A stretch of DNA of 6,729 bases from Caldifarciminota bacterium (GCA_026986655.1 JALSOD010000296.1:1-6729), one strand, 5' to 3'; shown: positions 1 through 6,729, counted from the stretch's first letter. The notes: generated by a model from the letters alone, not told the origin. A program made the numbers and translations.

Positions 1-2
1 GA

Positions 3-1628
3 ACGATTGGACGGTTAAAGCGCGTGATTGATTTTTACAAAGGTGAAAAGGTCTTTGCGATACTAACGAAAACAGGTGTAATCTATAGGGGAGTTGATGG
101 CACCTGGAGGCAGATTCAGAATGTGAATTTCCGTGGCCAGACTTATTGGTTTTGTGGTTACCATGCATTAACCGGTCTCGGAGACGAAATTTACATTGGC
201 CTTTCCTGTCTGCTTGATTCAAGAAACAACCCACTGAATAAACTTGGAGTCGTCAGAATAGATTCAAGTGGAGCGGTTAGTATCATCTCACCTGATTCAA
301 TTGCCTGTATGCCAGAGGCACATGTGACGCATATAATTCCTTTGAGCAAAAGTTATTTAATTATTGGAACTGTTTGCAACCATACGGATAATCTTTCGTT
401 TAGCGAAAGGAAAATCGGAGGCTATACATGGATTTTAAGAAATGGATTTTGGAAAAAGCAAAGATTGGGTGTGATAGAGCATAATTACATTTCTGGGATA
501 AAGAGAACCCCTGACGGGAAAGTTTATTTCTTCACTTCTTATCCCCACGTTGCTAATTTTTCATCTCGTTTATTTGTGTATGAAGATGGTCGATTTAAAC
601 CGGTAGGGAATTTTAATCACGAGTACAACGACCCTACTGGCCCACTTGACCTCATTACAGATATGGAAGTTGATAGGAATGGGAAGCTCTGGATTTCAAC
701 GAATCATAATGGAGTTTTCAGAATTGAGGGAGACACTTTTGATATTCATCTTTTTGCATCAGAATTTGTCAAAAGCTTAGGATTTACCGAAGATAATAAA
801 CTGATTTACTGCACCAATTCGGGAACTTTTGTACATACTGATGCAGGAGAGGTAAAGATTAGTTCCTTAACCGATGTCTACACGATTTCAACCGATCAGA
901 ATGGCCACATCTGGCTTGGTGACATATCGAACGGCTTCGAAGTCTACAATCGAAATTTCAGACTTCTTTTTTCATCCGATGATTTTTACTTTCTTCCATC
1001 TCAATCAGTGAGAAGTATAGTTCATTTTGGTAAATATCATTTAATTGGAACCGACAATGGAGTAGTTATCTTAAATGATAGAAAAGTTGACCGAGTAATT
1101 CTTCCGGATGTCGTGATCAGAAGCCTTGTTATTGGACCATACAGCTATCTCTGGATTTTGAGCGGTAGTGGTTTGTATGTAATCGACACGAGAACCTGGT
1201 CCACTGATTACTTCTATTCTCCCTTGAATAGCGGGTTGCCTGCGGATACGAGAGATGTGGGGCCAAACAGTTTTTATTACAAATTAATCCGTGACGATAT
1301 AGCCATTGATCCTCCAGGACACTCTGTTTGGGTTGGGACAACAAATGGTCTTGCAAGACTTGAATTAAATATCTTCTGGAATTATTCAGGTAGCAGCGTG
1401 AAACCCGTGATATTCCCTTCCCCTGTAAAATCCGGAGACAAATTCATCACGATTTCAGGAATCGAGAATGCAGAGGATATTTACATTTTCGGTATGGATG
1501 GTTCAAAGAAAAGGGTTGATTATATAATTGGTGATGGATTCGTGAGGGTAGATATTAGCGAATTTGCACCTGGTACGTATTTTATTGTTGTTGATGGGAA
1601 AAAGTTAAAATTTTCTGTAATCAGATAG
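3..1628 (+). CDS. Two-component-regulator-type beta-propeller protein with T9SS-like C-terminal tail (5' partial)
   Basis: The reading frame is open to the left edge. The first possible start is GTG at 24, which has no convincing ribosome binding site and no signal peptide after it, so the true N-terminus very likely lies upstream. Numbering from GTG 24 gives 534 residues. Several propeller-blade motifs of the Reg_prop kind (short strand, D-x-x-G-x-hydrophobic-W-hydrophobic-G/S, then NG-hydrophobic) are visible near residues 155-176, 212-234 (DRNGKLWIST), 285-308 (DQNGHIWLGD), 329-350, 365-387 (YLWILSGSGLYVID) and 424-447 (HSVWVGTTNGLARLE). Residues about 460-534 form a separate Ig-like tail: FPSPVKSGD, then IYIFGMDG, then FAPGTYFIVVDGKKLKF. 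This is the pattern of type IX secretion (type A) sorting tails and FlgD-Ig domains. Inference: an exported or surface protein whose propeller binds a ligand or partner. Reg_prop blades usually form the periplasmic sensor of hybrid histidine kinases, but no kinase follows here. The specific function is unknown. Confidence 0.8.
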   Translation, partial: TIGRLKRVIDFYKGEKVFAILTKTGVIYRGVDGTWRQIQNVNFRGQTYWFCGYHALTGLGDEIYIGLSCLLDSRNNPLNKLGVVRIDSSGAVSIISPDSIACMPEAHVTHIIPLSKSYLIIGTVCNHTDNLSFSERKIGGYTWILRNGFWKKQRLGVIEHNYISGIKRTPDGKVYFFTSYPHVANFSSRLFVYEDGRFKPVGNFNHEYNDPTGPLDLITDMEVDRNGKLWISTNHNGVFRIEGDTFDIHLFASEFVKSLGFTEDNKLIYCTNSGTFVHTDAGEVKISSLTDVYTISTDQNGHIWLGDISNGFEVYNRNFRLLFSSDDFYFLPSQSVRSIVHFGKYHLIGTDNGVVILNDRKVDRVILPDVVIRSLVIGPYSYLWILSGSGLYVIDTRTWSTDYFYSPLNSGLPADTRDVGPNSFYYKLIRDDIAIDPPGHSVWVGTTNGLARLELNIFWNYSGSSVKPVIFPSPVKSGDKFITISGIENAEDIYIFGMDGSKKRVDYIIGDGFVRVDISEFAPGTYFIVVDGKKLKFSVIR

Positions 1629-1632
1629 GAGG
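1627..1632 (+). promoter_or_regulatory. Shine-Dalgarno for the receiver gene; decides its start
   Basis: AGGAGG overlaps the TAG stop of the propeller gene (1626-1628). It lies 9 bases before ATG 1642 but only 3 bases before the in-frame TTG at 1636, so ATG 1642 is the favoured start. Its overlap with the preceding stop also supports co-transcription. Confidence 0.8.
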
Positions 1633-1641
1633 CGATTGAAA

Positions 1642-2025
1642 ATGGATAAAGAAAGGAGTCCCAAAATCCTTTTTGTAGAGGATGAAAAGAATTTATTGCT
1701 TCTTTACAGAAAAGAGTTTGAAAAGGAAAATTTTGAGATACTCACAGCTACAAGCGCAGAGGAAGGTCTAAAAATTTTAGATGAAAATCCTGATGTTGAT
1801 ATTGTTGTACTGGATATAAAAATGAAAGGAATGTCGGGCCTCGAGGCACTTGCAAAAATAGCGAGATCACGCAAAGACGTTGGATTGATAATCGCGACTG
1901 CATACTCTTCATTTCAGGAAGATTTTACATCCTGGCTTGCGGACGCATATATAGTAAAATCACCGGATTTTATATCTGAACTCAAAAGGGAAGTGAAAAG
2001 AATCCTAAAGGAGAAGAAAAAGTGA
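1642..2025 (+). CDS. Single-domain response regulator (CheY-like receiver)
   Basis: This is a 127-residue protein from ATG 1642, about the size of one receiver domain, with no output domain. All key receiver residues are visible: acidic pair E13-D14 (ILFVEDE), phospho-acceptor D58 (VVLDIKM) followed by the GMSG turn (63-66), switch Thr T86 (IIATAY), switch aromatic Y103 and conserved Lys K106 (YIVKS). The usual Lys-Pro is Lys-Ser-Pro here. It should therefore accept a phosphoryl group from a histidine kinase and act by protein-protein contact in the cytoplasm. No kinase is encoded in the window, so its partner is unknown. Its stop overlaps the start of the nucleotidyltransferase fusion by 4 bases, and it shares an operon with a GGDEF protein; either could be regulated by it, but that is inference. 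A TTG start at 1636 would add two residues and is less likely. Confidence 0.93.
   Translation: MDKERSPKILFVEDEKNLLLLYRKEFEKENFEILTATSAEEGLKILDENPDVDIVVLDIKMKGMSGLEALAKIARSRKDVGLIIATAYSSFQEDFTSWLADAYIVKSPDFISELKREVKRILKEKKK
2008..2013 (+). promoter_or_regulatory. Shine-Dalgarno for the GTG-started fusion gene
   Basis: AAGGAG lies inside the 3' end of the receiver gene, 8 bases before GTG 2022. It supports the GTG start, which also places the nucleotidyltransferase signature exactly at the N-terminus. Confidence 0.75.
2022..2025 (+). promoter_or_regulatory. GTGA stop-start overlap (receiver / nucleotidyltransferase)
   Basis: The GTG start (2022-2024) overlaps the TGA stop (2023-2025). This is a typical translational-coupling junction and indicates linked expression of the two genes. 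Confidence 0.8.
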
Positions 2026-4544
2026 AGGCAATAATCCTGGCAGGGGGATTTGGTACGAGGATTAAGCCACTCACTGTAAATACCCCCAAACCGATGTTGC
2101 CATTGGTCAATCGTCCCATCCTCGTTCATGTCATTGATCTACTGAAAAGACATGGAATTGATGAAGTTATGATGCTCCTCTACTATTACCCTGATGTAAT
2201 AAAGAATTATTTTGGGGATGGGACCGATTTTGACATCAGAGTAGAGTACTACACACCGGACCGCGATTACGGGACCGCAGGTGCAGTTAGGTTCGCCAAA
2301 GATTTCGTGGGAAGCGATAGAACCATTATCATCAGTGGTGACCTGCTTACGGATTTTGATCTTGGGAGTTTAATTAAAGAGCATACCGCAAAAAAGGCCG
2401 AAGCCACCATCGGTCTTACAAGGGTTAGTAATCCATTGCAGTTCGGTATCGTAATAACAGACAAGAACGGTAAAATCTTAAAATTTCTGGAGAAACCAAC
2501 CTGGGGAGAAGTCTTCTCAGACACGATCAATACGGGAATATATGTTTTTGAACCCCAGGTATTTGATTACATACCCGAAGATAAAGAGTATGATTTCTCA
2601 AAAGATTTATTCCCCTGGATGCTTGAAAATGGCAAACCTCTCTATGGTGCTATTTTGAATGGATACTGGCGAGATATCGGTGATACTGATTCCTATAGAT
2701 TTGCCCATTACGACGTGTTTGAAGGCAAAGTCCAGATAGAAGTTCCGGGGAAAAAGCTCAATCTGATCGGCAGGGATGTGAGAATTGGCGATGAGGTTTC
2801 AATCTGTGCAAATGTGAAATTCAAGGGCACTGTTGTGCTTGGAAACAATACTCGTATAAAAGACAATGTCAGTCTCTATAATGTTTCTATTGGGAACAAC
2901 TGCACAATCGGTGAAAACGTTTTTATCGAAAACTCAATTATCTGGGACAATGTCTATATTGACGAGGGGGCAGTTATTAAAGGTGCTGTGATCGGAAACA
3001 GTGTCAGAATTTCAAAGGGCGTAAGGATTGATGAAGGAGCGGTTGTAGCTGATGAAACCACCGTGGGTAAAGGGGCAATAATAAAAGAGGGAGTGAAAAT
3101 ATGGCCTCGCAAGATTGTTGAGGAAGGAGCTGTGGTTTCTTCCAATCTCGTCTGGGGTGAAAAATGGAGAAAGAGTCTTTTTGAGGGTGCAAAAGTTATT
3201 GGTTTGACAAATATCGAGATAACACCTGAATTTGCAGCAAAACTCGGTGCAGCCTATGGTTCTATTCTACCAAAAAATGAGTACGTCCTTATGGGAAGAG
3301 ATTCCCATCCGGCCTCACGAATGCTCAGGCGTGCATTTATGGGAGGTCTTGCATCAACCGGTGTACATGTAAGAGATGCCCAGATGACGCCGATTCCGGT
3401 TTTTAGCTATAAGATTCAATCCGTTGGTGAAATAGGAGGGGTATTTTTCAGACAATCACAGGACGACCCTCCCTCCACAGAAATCATTTTCTTTGACAAA
3501 AATGGAATGGAAATTCCTCCAGGGACGGCCAAATCCATTGAAAGGATTTTCTTCAGAGAGGATTTCAGAAGAGTTCATTACAACGAGAGTGGTGTAATAC
3601 ACACCCTTTCACGGATTTTTGACTACTACCGTGAGGCATACGTTAACCAGCTCAATACAAAGCAGATCAAGAACAGGGGATTCAAGCTCGTTATAGACTT
3701 TTCCCACGGTTCGGTTTCACAGTTTTTCCCGGATATTTTGAACAACATTGGGGTAGATTTTATTGGTCTTAATGCCTACATAGACACGACCAGGTTGGCC
3801 AAACCTGAAAATGAAGTCAATAAACACCTCGAGCAACTTTCGACCATTTTAAAATCTTTAAAAGTCAACCTTGGATTTTATCTTTTCCCGTCCGGTACAA
3901 AGCTAATCTTGATTGATGAAATTGGAAGGATCCACAAAGACCTCGATTTGCTTGTTCTCCTTGCCTGGCTATTTATAAAAAATTACAAAAATTCGAAGAT
4001 AGCAGTACCCAACTATGCTCCCATGGTAATCGAAGAGTTTGCCAGGAGGAACGGTGTGAAACTGGATAGAATTTCGAGCAGCCCAAGAGAGATGTTTGAA
4101 TACGCACACAAAGAGAGTGCAAAATTTGTTGGTTCTGGCGAGGGGGAGTTCATTCTACCCGATTTCCACTATGCACCGGATGCCATGTTTGTTATAGGAA
4201 AGATTCTTGAATTGCTTTCGAGGGATACAACCACAATTGCTGAAATTTATGATGAAATTCCCAAGACAAGACTACTTGTTGAAAAATTCTCCTGTCCTGT
4301 TGATCTCAAGGGCACGGTTATGAGAATGATGAGTGAAGTTGCGAGGTATGAGAAAGCCTCATTACTTGATGGTGTGAAAATTTTCTATGATAAAAGTTGG
4401 GTTATGCTAAGACCTGATCCCTACAAACCTTACGTTTATCTTTATGTCGAAGCTGATACAGATGAAAAAGCACAGGCTTTGATGAATGATTACAGGGAGA
4501 AGGTTCTTACCTGGATAAAAATTGGTAAGAGCGAGAGAGAATGA
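2022..4544 (+). CDS. Sugar-1-phosphate nucleotidyltransferase / beta-helix / degenerate phosphohexomutase fusion (mannose-1-phosphate guanylyltransferase-like)
   Basis: An 840-residue protein in three parts. Residues 1-236 are a nucleotidyltransferase: signature LAGGFGTRIKPLT (6-18) with TPKPMLP (21-27), SGD with putative metal ligand D107, EKP (157-159), NTG (170-172), and WRDIG (216-220) with second metal ligand D218. It should make an NDP-sugar from a sugar-1-phosphate and NTP. By family GDP-mannose is likeliest, but UDP- or dTDP-glucose-type products cannot be excluded. Residues about 245-380 are a left-handed beta-helix of hexapeptide repeats (IGNNCTIGENVFIENS and similar). Residues about 390-840 have the phosphohexomutase fold but an altered active site: RQSQDDP (477-483) replaces TASHNP, keeping a candidate Ser at 479; F622, S624 and T626 replace the three Asp of DGDGDR; GSGEGE (704-709) replaces the sugar loop; RPDPYKP (797-803) replaces RPSGTEP. 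From memory, this domain order and length match the bifunctional-annotated family found in cyanobacteria, actinobacteria and candidate phyla. I expect transferase activity but doubt normal mutase activity. The gene overlaps both neighbours by 4 bases. Confidence 0.88.
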   Translation: MKAIILAGGFGTRIKPLTVNTPKPMLPLVNRPILVHVIDLLKRHGIDEVMMLLYYYPDVIKNYFGDGTDFDIRVEYYTPDRDYGTAGAVRFAKDFVGSDRTIIISGDLLTDFDLGSLIKEHTAKKAEATIGLTRVSNPLQFGIVITDKNGKILKFLEKPTWGEVFSDTINTGIYVFEPQVFDYIPEDKEYDFSKDLFPWMLENGKPLYGAILNGYWRDIGDTDSYRFAHYDVFEGKVQIEVPGKKLNLIGRDVRIGDEVSICANVKFKGTVVLGNNTRIKDNVSLYNVSIGNNCTIGENVFIENSIIWDNVYIDEGAVIKGAVIGNSVRISKGVRIDEGAVVADETTVGKGAIIKEGVKIWPRKIVEEGAVVSSNLVWGEKWRKSLFEGAKVIGLTNIEITPEFAAKLGAAYGSILPKNEYVLMGRDSHPASRMLRRAFMGGLASTGVHVRDAQMTPIPVFSYKIQSVGEIGGVFFRQSQDDPPSTEIIFFDKNGMEIPPGTAKSIERIFFREDFRRVHYNESGVIHTLSRIFDYYREAYVNQLNTKQIKNRGFKLVIDFSHGSVSQFFPDILNNIGVDFIGLNAYIDTTRLAKPENEVNKHLEQLSTILKSLKVNLGFYLFPSGTKLILIDEIGRIHKDLDLLVLLAWLFIKNYKNSKIAVPNYAPMVIEEFARRNGVKLDRISSSPREMFEYAHKESAKFVGSGEGEFILPDFHYAPDAMFVIGKILELLSRDTTTIAEIYDEIPKTRLLVEKFSCPVDLKGTVMRMMSEVARYEKASLLDGVKIFYDKSWVMLRPDPYKPYVYLYVEADTDEKAQALMNDYREKVLTWIKIGKSERE
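4541..4544 (+). promoter_or_regulatory. ATGA stop-start overlap (nucleotidyltransferase / GGDEF protein)
   Basis: ATG 4541-4543 overlaps TGA 4542-4544. The upstream stretch is only a weak purine-rich GAGAGAGA (4533-4540), so initiation probably relies on ribosomes finishing the upstream gene. The nearby ATG at 4551 is out of frame. Confidence 0.75.
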
Positions 4545-6226
4545 CCAACAATGTATACGAAATTAAGCCAGGTCTATTCTGGATAGGGGAAACAGTTGCG
4601 GGGTTAGCGATAAAAAATGCTTATCTTTTGATCGAAGGAAACGAAGGTGTTTTATTTGATCCCGGATTTTTTCATAGAAGCATAATCGGGACAATTATCG
4701 AGAAACGGCCGGACTTAAAATTGAAGTATATCATTTATCCCACAGTAAATTTTGAGCATTATCCATTGATCTGGGAGCTCTCACAGGCTGACTATACAAA
4801 AGATTCACAGATAATTGTGCACGAAATTCATAGAAAATTCCTTGAGCCACTTAAATTTGGTGAAAAATTATTGTTTGTAGCTGATCATACCTTGAGAAGT
4901 GCTCATTGCAATATTCGATTCATCCCTGTTGGGGTTCTAAATTTCCCGGGAACACTTTTTACCTATCTTGAAAAACACAAAACTCTACTCTCAGGACCAA
5001 TATTCGGTTCTCTTTATGAGAGGAATATCAAGAATATCTACGTTGAAGATCCTGAATATTTCAAGTTTGTCGAGAGTTTTCACCGTGGATATCATGTTAC
5101 ATCACGGTATCTGGCGAAACCCATTGATATTGTGAAGACTCTACATCCCGAGATTCTTGGTCCGTCTACAGGACTGCTGTACAGGGGGAAAATAATAAAA
5201 GATCTCGTCGATTTTCTTGCAGTGAATGCGGATGTGGAAGAAACCTTTTTCGAAGAGCTGGTCGACAACGTGATGGAAGTAATCACGACAGCACTTAATA
5301 TCCGGGACGCTTTGCCTCAAATCATGGACTTGATAACAAAAAGAACAACAATTAAGGATATTGCGATATTAACTTTTAACGATCCTCTCACTTTAACCAC
5401 AGCGAGAGACAGGGGAAAGATTAAGCTCGATGAATACAGAAAGAATTCAAAGTTGATGGCGGATATAGCAAAAGCTGTCAATCGGAGTGCAATTTTTGAG
5501 TTTCACCTTCCGGCTTTTGCAAAATATCTTGAGGAGGGAAAGTTTTATCTTGTACCATTGAAGATTCAACACGGCCCCAAAAGTGCTCTTGTCATATCTG
5601 TTTATGGAGAGCTGGATGAGGACCTAAAAGGTTTCCTGTATAAAATTTTACCTGCTATTTCTGCTGCTGTGGATCGAGAAAACATTTATGAAAGGCTAAT
5701 ACTTGAAATTCAGAGATACAAAGACCAGATATGGATCGACAGTTTAACAGGATTGTATAACAAGAACTACCTTCTCAAAGAGGCAGGGAAAATATTTGCT
5801 TCCTACGAGAGATACGGAAATCACTTTTCTCTTGTTATGTTTGATATTGATGATTTTAAGAAAATTAACGATACCTACGGACATCTTGTAGGAGATGTGG
5901 TTCTTGAAGATTCTGGTGAAATAATAAGGCGGTATTCGAGAAAAACAGATATACCAATCAGGTTTGGGGGAGAGGAGTTCCTGGTCATTCTCCCACATAC
6001 TAAATCTCGAGGTGCCTACATCTTTTCGGAAAAGATCAGGAGTATCATCAGGAAGAAGAAGTTTCGTACGAAGAATGCTGAATTTACAATTACGGTTAGT
6101 GCAGGTGTTGCAGGTACAGATATTCTACCCGAGGTTAAAGATTTTGATGAGCTTGTGAAGTTCACCGATATGGCACTGTATGAGGCCAAAAAGAGAGGAA
6201 AGGATCAAACCGTAATCCACAAGTAA
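4541..6226 (+). CDS. Diguanylate cyclase with N-terminal ODP-like (metallo-beta-lactamase-fold) and GAF-like domains
   Basis: A 561-residue protein with no signal peptide or clear membrane helix, so cytoplasmic. Residues 1 to about 220 match the oxygen-binding diiron / flavodiiron beta-lactamase-like fold: NAYLLIEGNEGVLFDPGF (26-43), a degenerate metal loop PTVNFEHYP (67-75), VGVLNFPGTLFTYLE (130-144), LLSGPIFGS (149-157) and ILGPSTGLLY (205-214). Most expected His/Glu/Asp ligands are replaced. Residues about 250-385 look GAF-like (helix, then IAILTF, FYLVPLKI and ALVISVYG strands, then a long helix leading into the cyclase), a weaker call. Residues about 398-561 are a complete GGDEF domain: DSLTGLYNK (400-408), FDIDDFKKINDTYGH (434-448) with metal ligand D435 and substrate residues N443 and D452, GGEEF at 476-480, and an intact RxxD inhibitory site R467-D470. 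It should condense two GTP into c-di-GMP with product feedback, with the front domains sensing an unknown signal. It overlaps both neighbouring genes. Confidence 0.9.
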   Translation: MTNNVYEIKPGLFWIGETVAGLAIKNAYLLIEGNEGVLFDPGFFHRSIIGTIIEKRPDLKLKYIIYPTVNFEHYPLIWELSQADYTKDSQIIVHEIHRKFLEPLKFGEKLLFVADHTLRSAHCNIRFIPVGVLNFPGTLFTYLEKHKTLLSGPIFGSLYERNIKNIYVEDPEYFKFVESFHRGYHVTSRYLAKPIDIVKTLHPEILGPSTGLLYRGKIIKDLVDFLAVNADVEETFFEELVDNVMEVITTALNIRDALPQIMDLITKRTTIKDIAILTFNDPLTLTTARDRGKIKLDEYRKNSKLMADIAKAVNRSAIFEFHLPAFAKYLEEGKFYLVPLKIQHGPKSALVISVYGELDEDLKGFLYKILPAISAAVDRENIYERLILEIQRYKDQIWIDSLTGLYNKNYLLKEAGKIFASYERYGNHFSLVMFDIDDFKKINDTYGHLVGDVVLEDSGEIIRRYSRKTDIPIRFGGEEFLVILPHTKSRGAYIFSEKIRSIIRKKKFRTKNAEFTITVSAGVAGTDILPEVKDFDELVKFTDMALYEAKKRGKDQTVIHK

Positions 6227-6228
6227 TG
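6224..6228 (+). promoter_or_regulatory. TAATG stop-start overlap (GGDEF protein / HAD phosphatase)
   Basis: TAA (6224-6226) and ATG (6226-6228) share one base. The nearest purine-rich stretch, around 6192-6204, is too far upstream for standard spacing, so reinitiation by the ribosomes that finish the cyclase gene is likely. Confidence 0.7.
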
Positions 6229-6729
6229 AAAAGAGCTTTACTTTTTGATATTGATGGAACATTGATACTATCAGGTGGTGCAGGTGCAAGGGCACTCGAT
6301 AGAGCCTTCAAGTACCTCTACGGCGTCGAACAAGCCATGAAGGATATTCATCCACATGGCAAAACCGATCCAGAAATTGTAAGAGAGATATTTCAAAGGA
6401 AATTGCTTCGGGAGCCATCACGAGAAGAAGTCTCAATTGCTCTCTATTTTTACGTATATTTTCTGAGGCATGAGGTACAGAGTGCATTGAAGTTCAGGGT
6501 TCTACCTGGCGTAAAAGAACTCTTGAAGGAGCTTGAAAGAAACTCTAATTTTTTAAACGGTCTTGCCACAGGGAATGTAAAAGCAGGTGCCAGAGTCAAG
6601 CTCAGTCGGCCTGGACTCTGGGGATATTTTCTCTTTGGTGGATTTGGATCAGACTCAGAAAATAGGACAGAAATTCTAAAGAAAGCTGTCGAGAGAGCTA
6701 AGAATCTGTCAAATAACTCCGTTAAACCC
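6226..6729 (+). CDS. HAD-superfamily hydrolase (phosphoglycolate phosphatase-like), 3' partial
   Basis: An open frame from ATG 6226 runs 168 codons off the right edge. The N-terminus MKRALLFDIDGTLILSGG carries HAD motif I, with nucleophile D8 and general acid/base D10. An alpha-helical cap follows at about residues 17-85, including GKTDPEIV (45-52), a sequence common in this group. VLPGVKELLKEL (92-103) returns to the Rossmann core. Motif II Thr is T115 in GLATGN, and the motif III Lys is probably K125 in GARVKL, followed by GLWGYF and GGFGSDSENR (138-147). Motif IV (the DTxxD-like acidic pair) should lie just beyond the window. Expected role: Mg-dependent hydrolysis of a small phosphorylated metabolite in the cytoplasm. 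The substrate cannot be read from sequence; 2-phosphoglycolate or a sugar phosphate are options. Its position behind a sugar-nucleotide enzyme makes a sugar phosphate plausible but unproven. Confidence 0.9.
   Translation, partial: MKRALLFDIDGTLILSGGAGARALDRAFKYLYGVEQAMKDIHPHGKTDPEIVREIFQRKLLREPSREEVSIALYFYVYFLRHEVQSALKFRVLPGVKELLKELERNSNFLNGLATGNVKAGARVKLSRPGLWGYFLFGGFGSDSENRTEILKKAVERAKNLSNNSVKP

Noticed and set aside
24..26. GTG as the true start of the propeller gene
   Set aside because: The frame continues upstream to the window edge with plausible coding residues, there is no ribosome binding site at proper spacing, and an exported protein should begin with a signal peptide, which is absent.
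1129..1356. Minus-strand 75-codon open frame
   Set aside because: It lies fully inside the propeller gene on the opposite strand, with a composition unlike a real protein and no ribosome binding site that I could see.
1636..1638. TTG start for the receiver gene
   Set aside because: It is only 3 bases after AGGAGG and a weaker start codon; ATG 1642 has proper spacing.
2954..3192. Minus-strand open frames with repeated PSS/TAP-like residues
   Set aside because: They lie opposite the beta-helix hexapeptide repeats, and their repetitive look is a by-product of that coding sequence.
5744..6158. Open frames in other frames over the GGDEF domain
   Set aside because: The GGDEF frame carries all the family motifs across this stretch, so these are chance frames.
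1..6729. tRNA, rRNA, CRISPR array, insertion sequence, riboswitch or rho-independent terminator
   Set aside because: Nearly every base is inside a recognisable coding frame, the largest gap is 13 bases, and no direct-repeat array, terminal inverted repeat or GC-rich hairpin with a T run was noticed.

Overview
The window is a densely packed, single-strand segment of a bacterial chromosome or metagenomic contig. It holds five genes, all on the + strand. The first is cut off at the 5' edge and the last at the 3' edge. Gaps are almost absent: 13 bases separate genes 1 and 2, and the next three junctions overlap by 4, 4 and 1 bases. This looks like one operon with translational coupling. No promoter or terminator is visible, because transcription must start and end outside the window.

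Layout: (1) positions 3-1628, the C-terminal part of a probably exported beta-propeller protein of the 'two-component regulator propeller' type, ending in a type IX-secretion-like or FlgD-Ig-like tail; (2) 1642-2025, a stand-alone CheY-like receiver with an intact phosphorylation site; (3) 2022-4544, an 840-residue fusion of a sugar-1-phosphate nucleotidyltransferase, a left-handed beta-helix and a phosphohexomutase-like domain whose metal-binding loop is destroyed; (4) 4541-6226, a cytoplasmic signalling protein made of an ODP/flavodiiron-type metallo-beta-lactamase-fold domain, a GAF-like region and an apparently active GGDEF diguanylate cyclase with an I-site; (5) 6226-6729, the N-terminal 168 residues of a HAD-family phosphatase.

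Organism: moderate to low GC by eye, Arg codons dominated by AGA/AGG, a T9SS-like tail, and the nucleotidyltransferase-mutase fusion. Together these suggest a free-living, possibly thermophilic bacterium of the FCB/WOR-3 (Stahlbacteria)-like candidate lineages. This is inference; there is no rRNA or other marker gene here.

Working hypothesis: the operon couples a phosphorelay output (receiver) and c-di-GMP synthesis (ODP-GAF-GGDEF) to nucleotide-sugar metabolism (nucleotidyltransferase fusion, HAD phosphatase), as would fit control of a surface polysaccharide or glycoconjugate. The most unusual points are two 'dead-site' domains. The ODP domain of the cyclase has lost nearly all recognisable diiron ligands, and the mutase domain of the fusion has lost all three metal-binding aspartates. 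Both may be kept as binding or regulatory modules.
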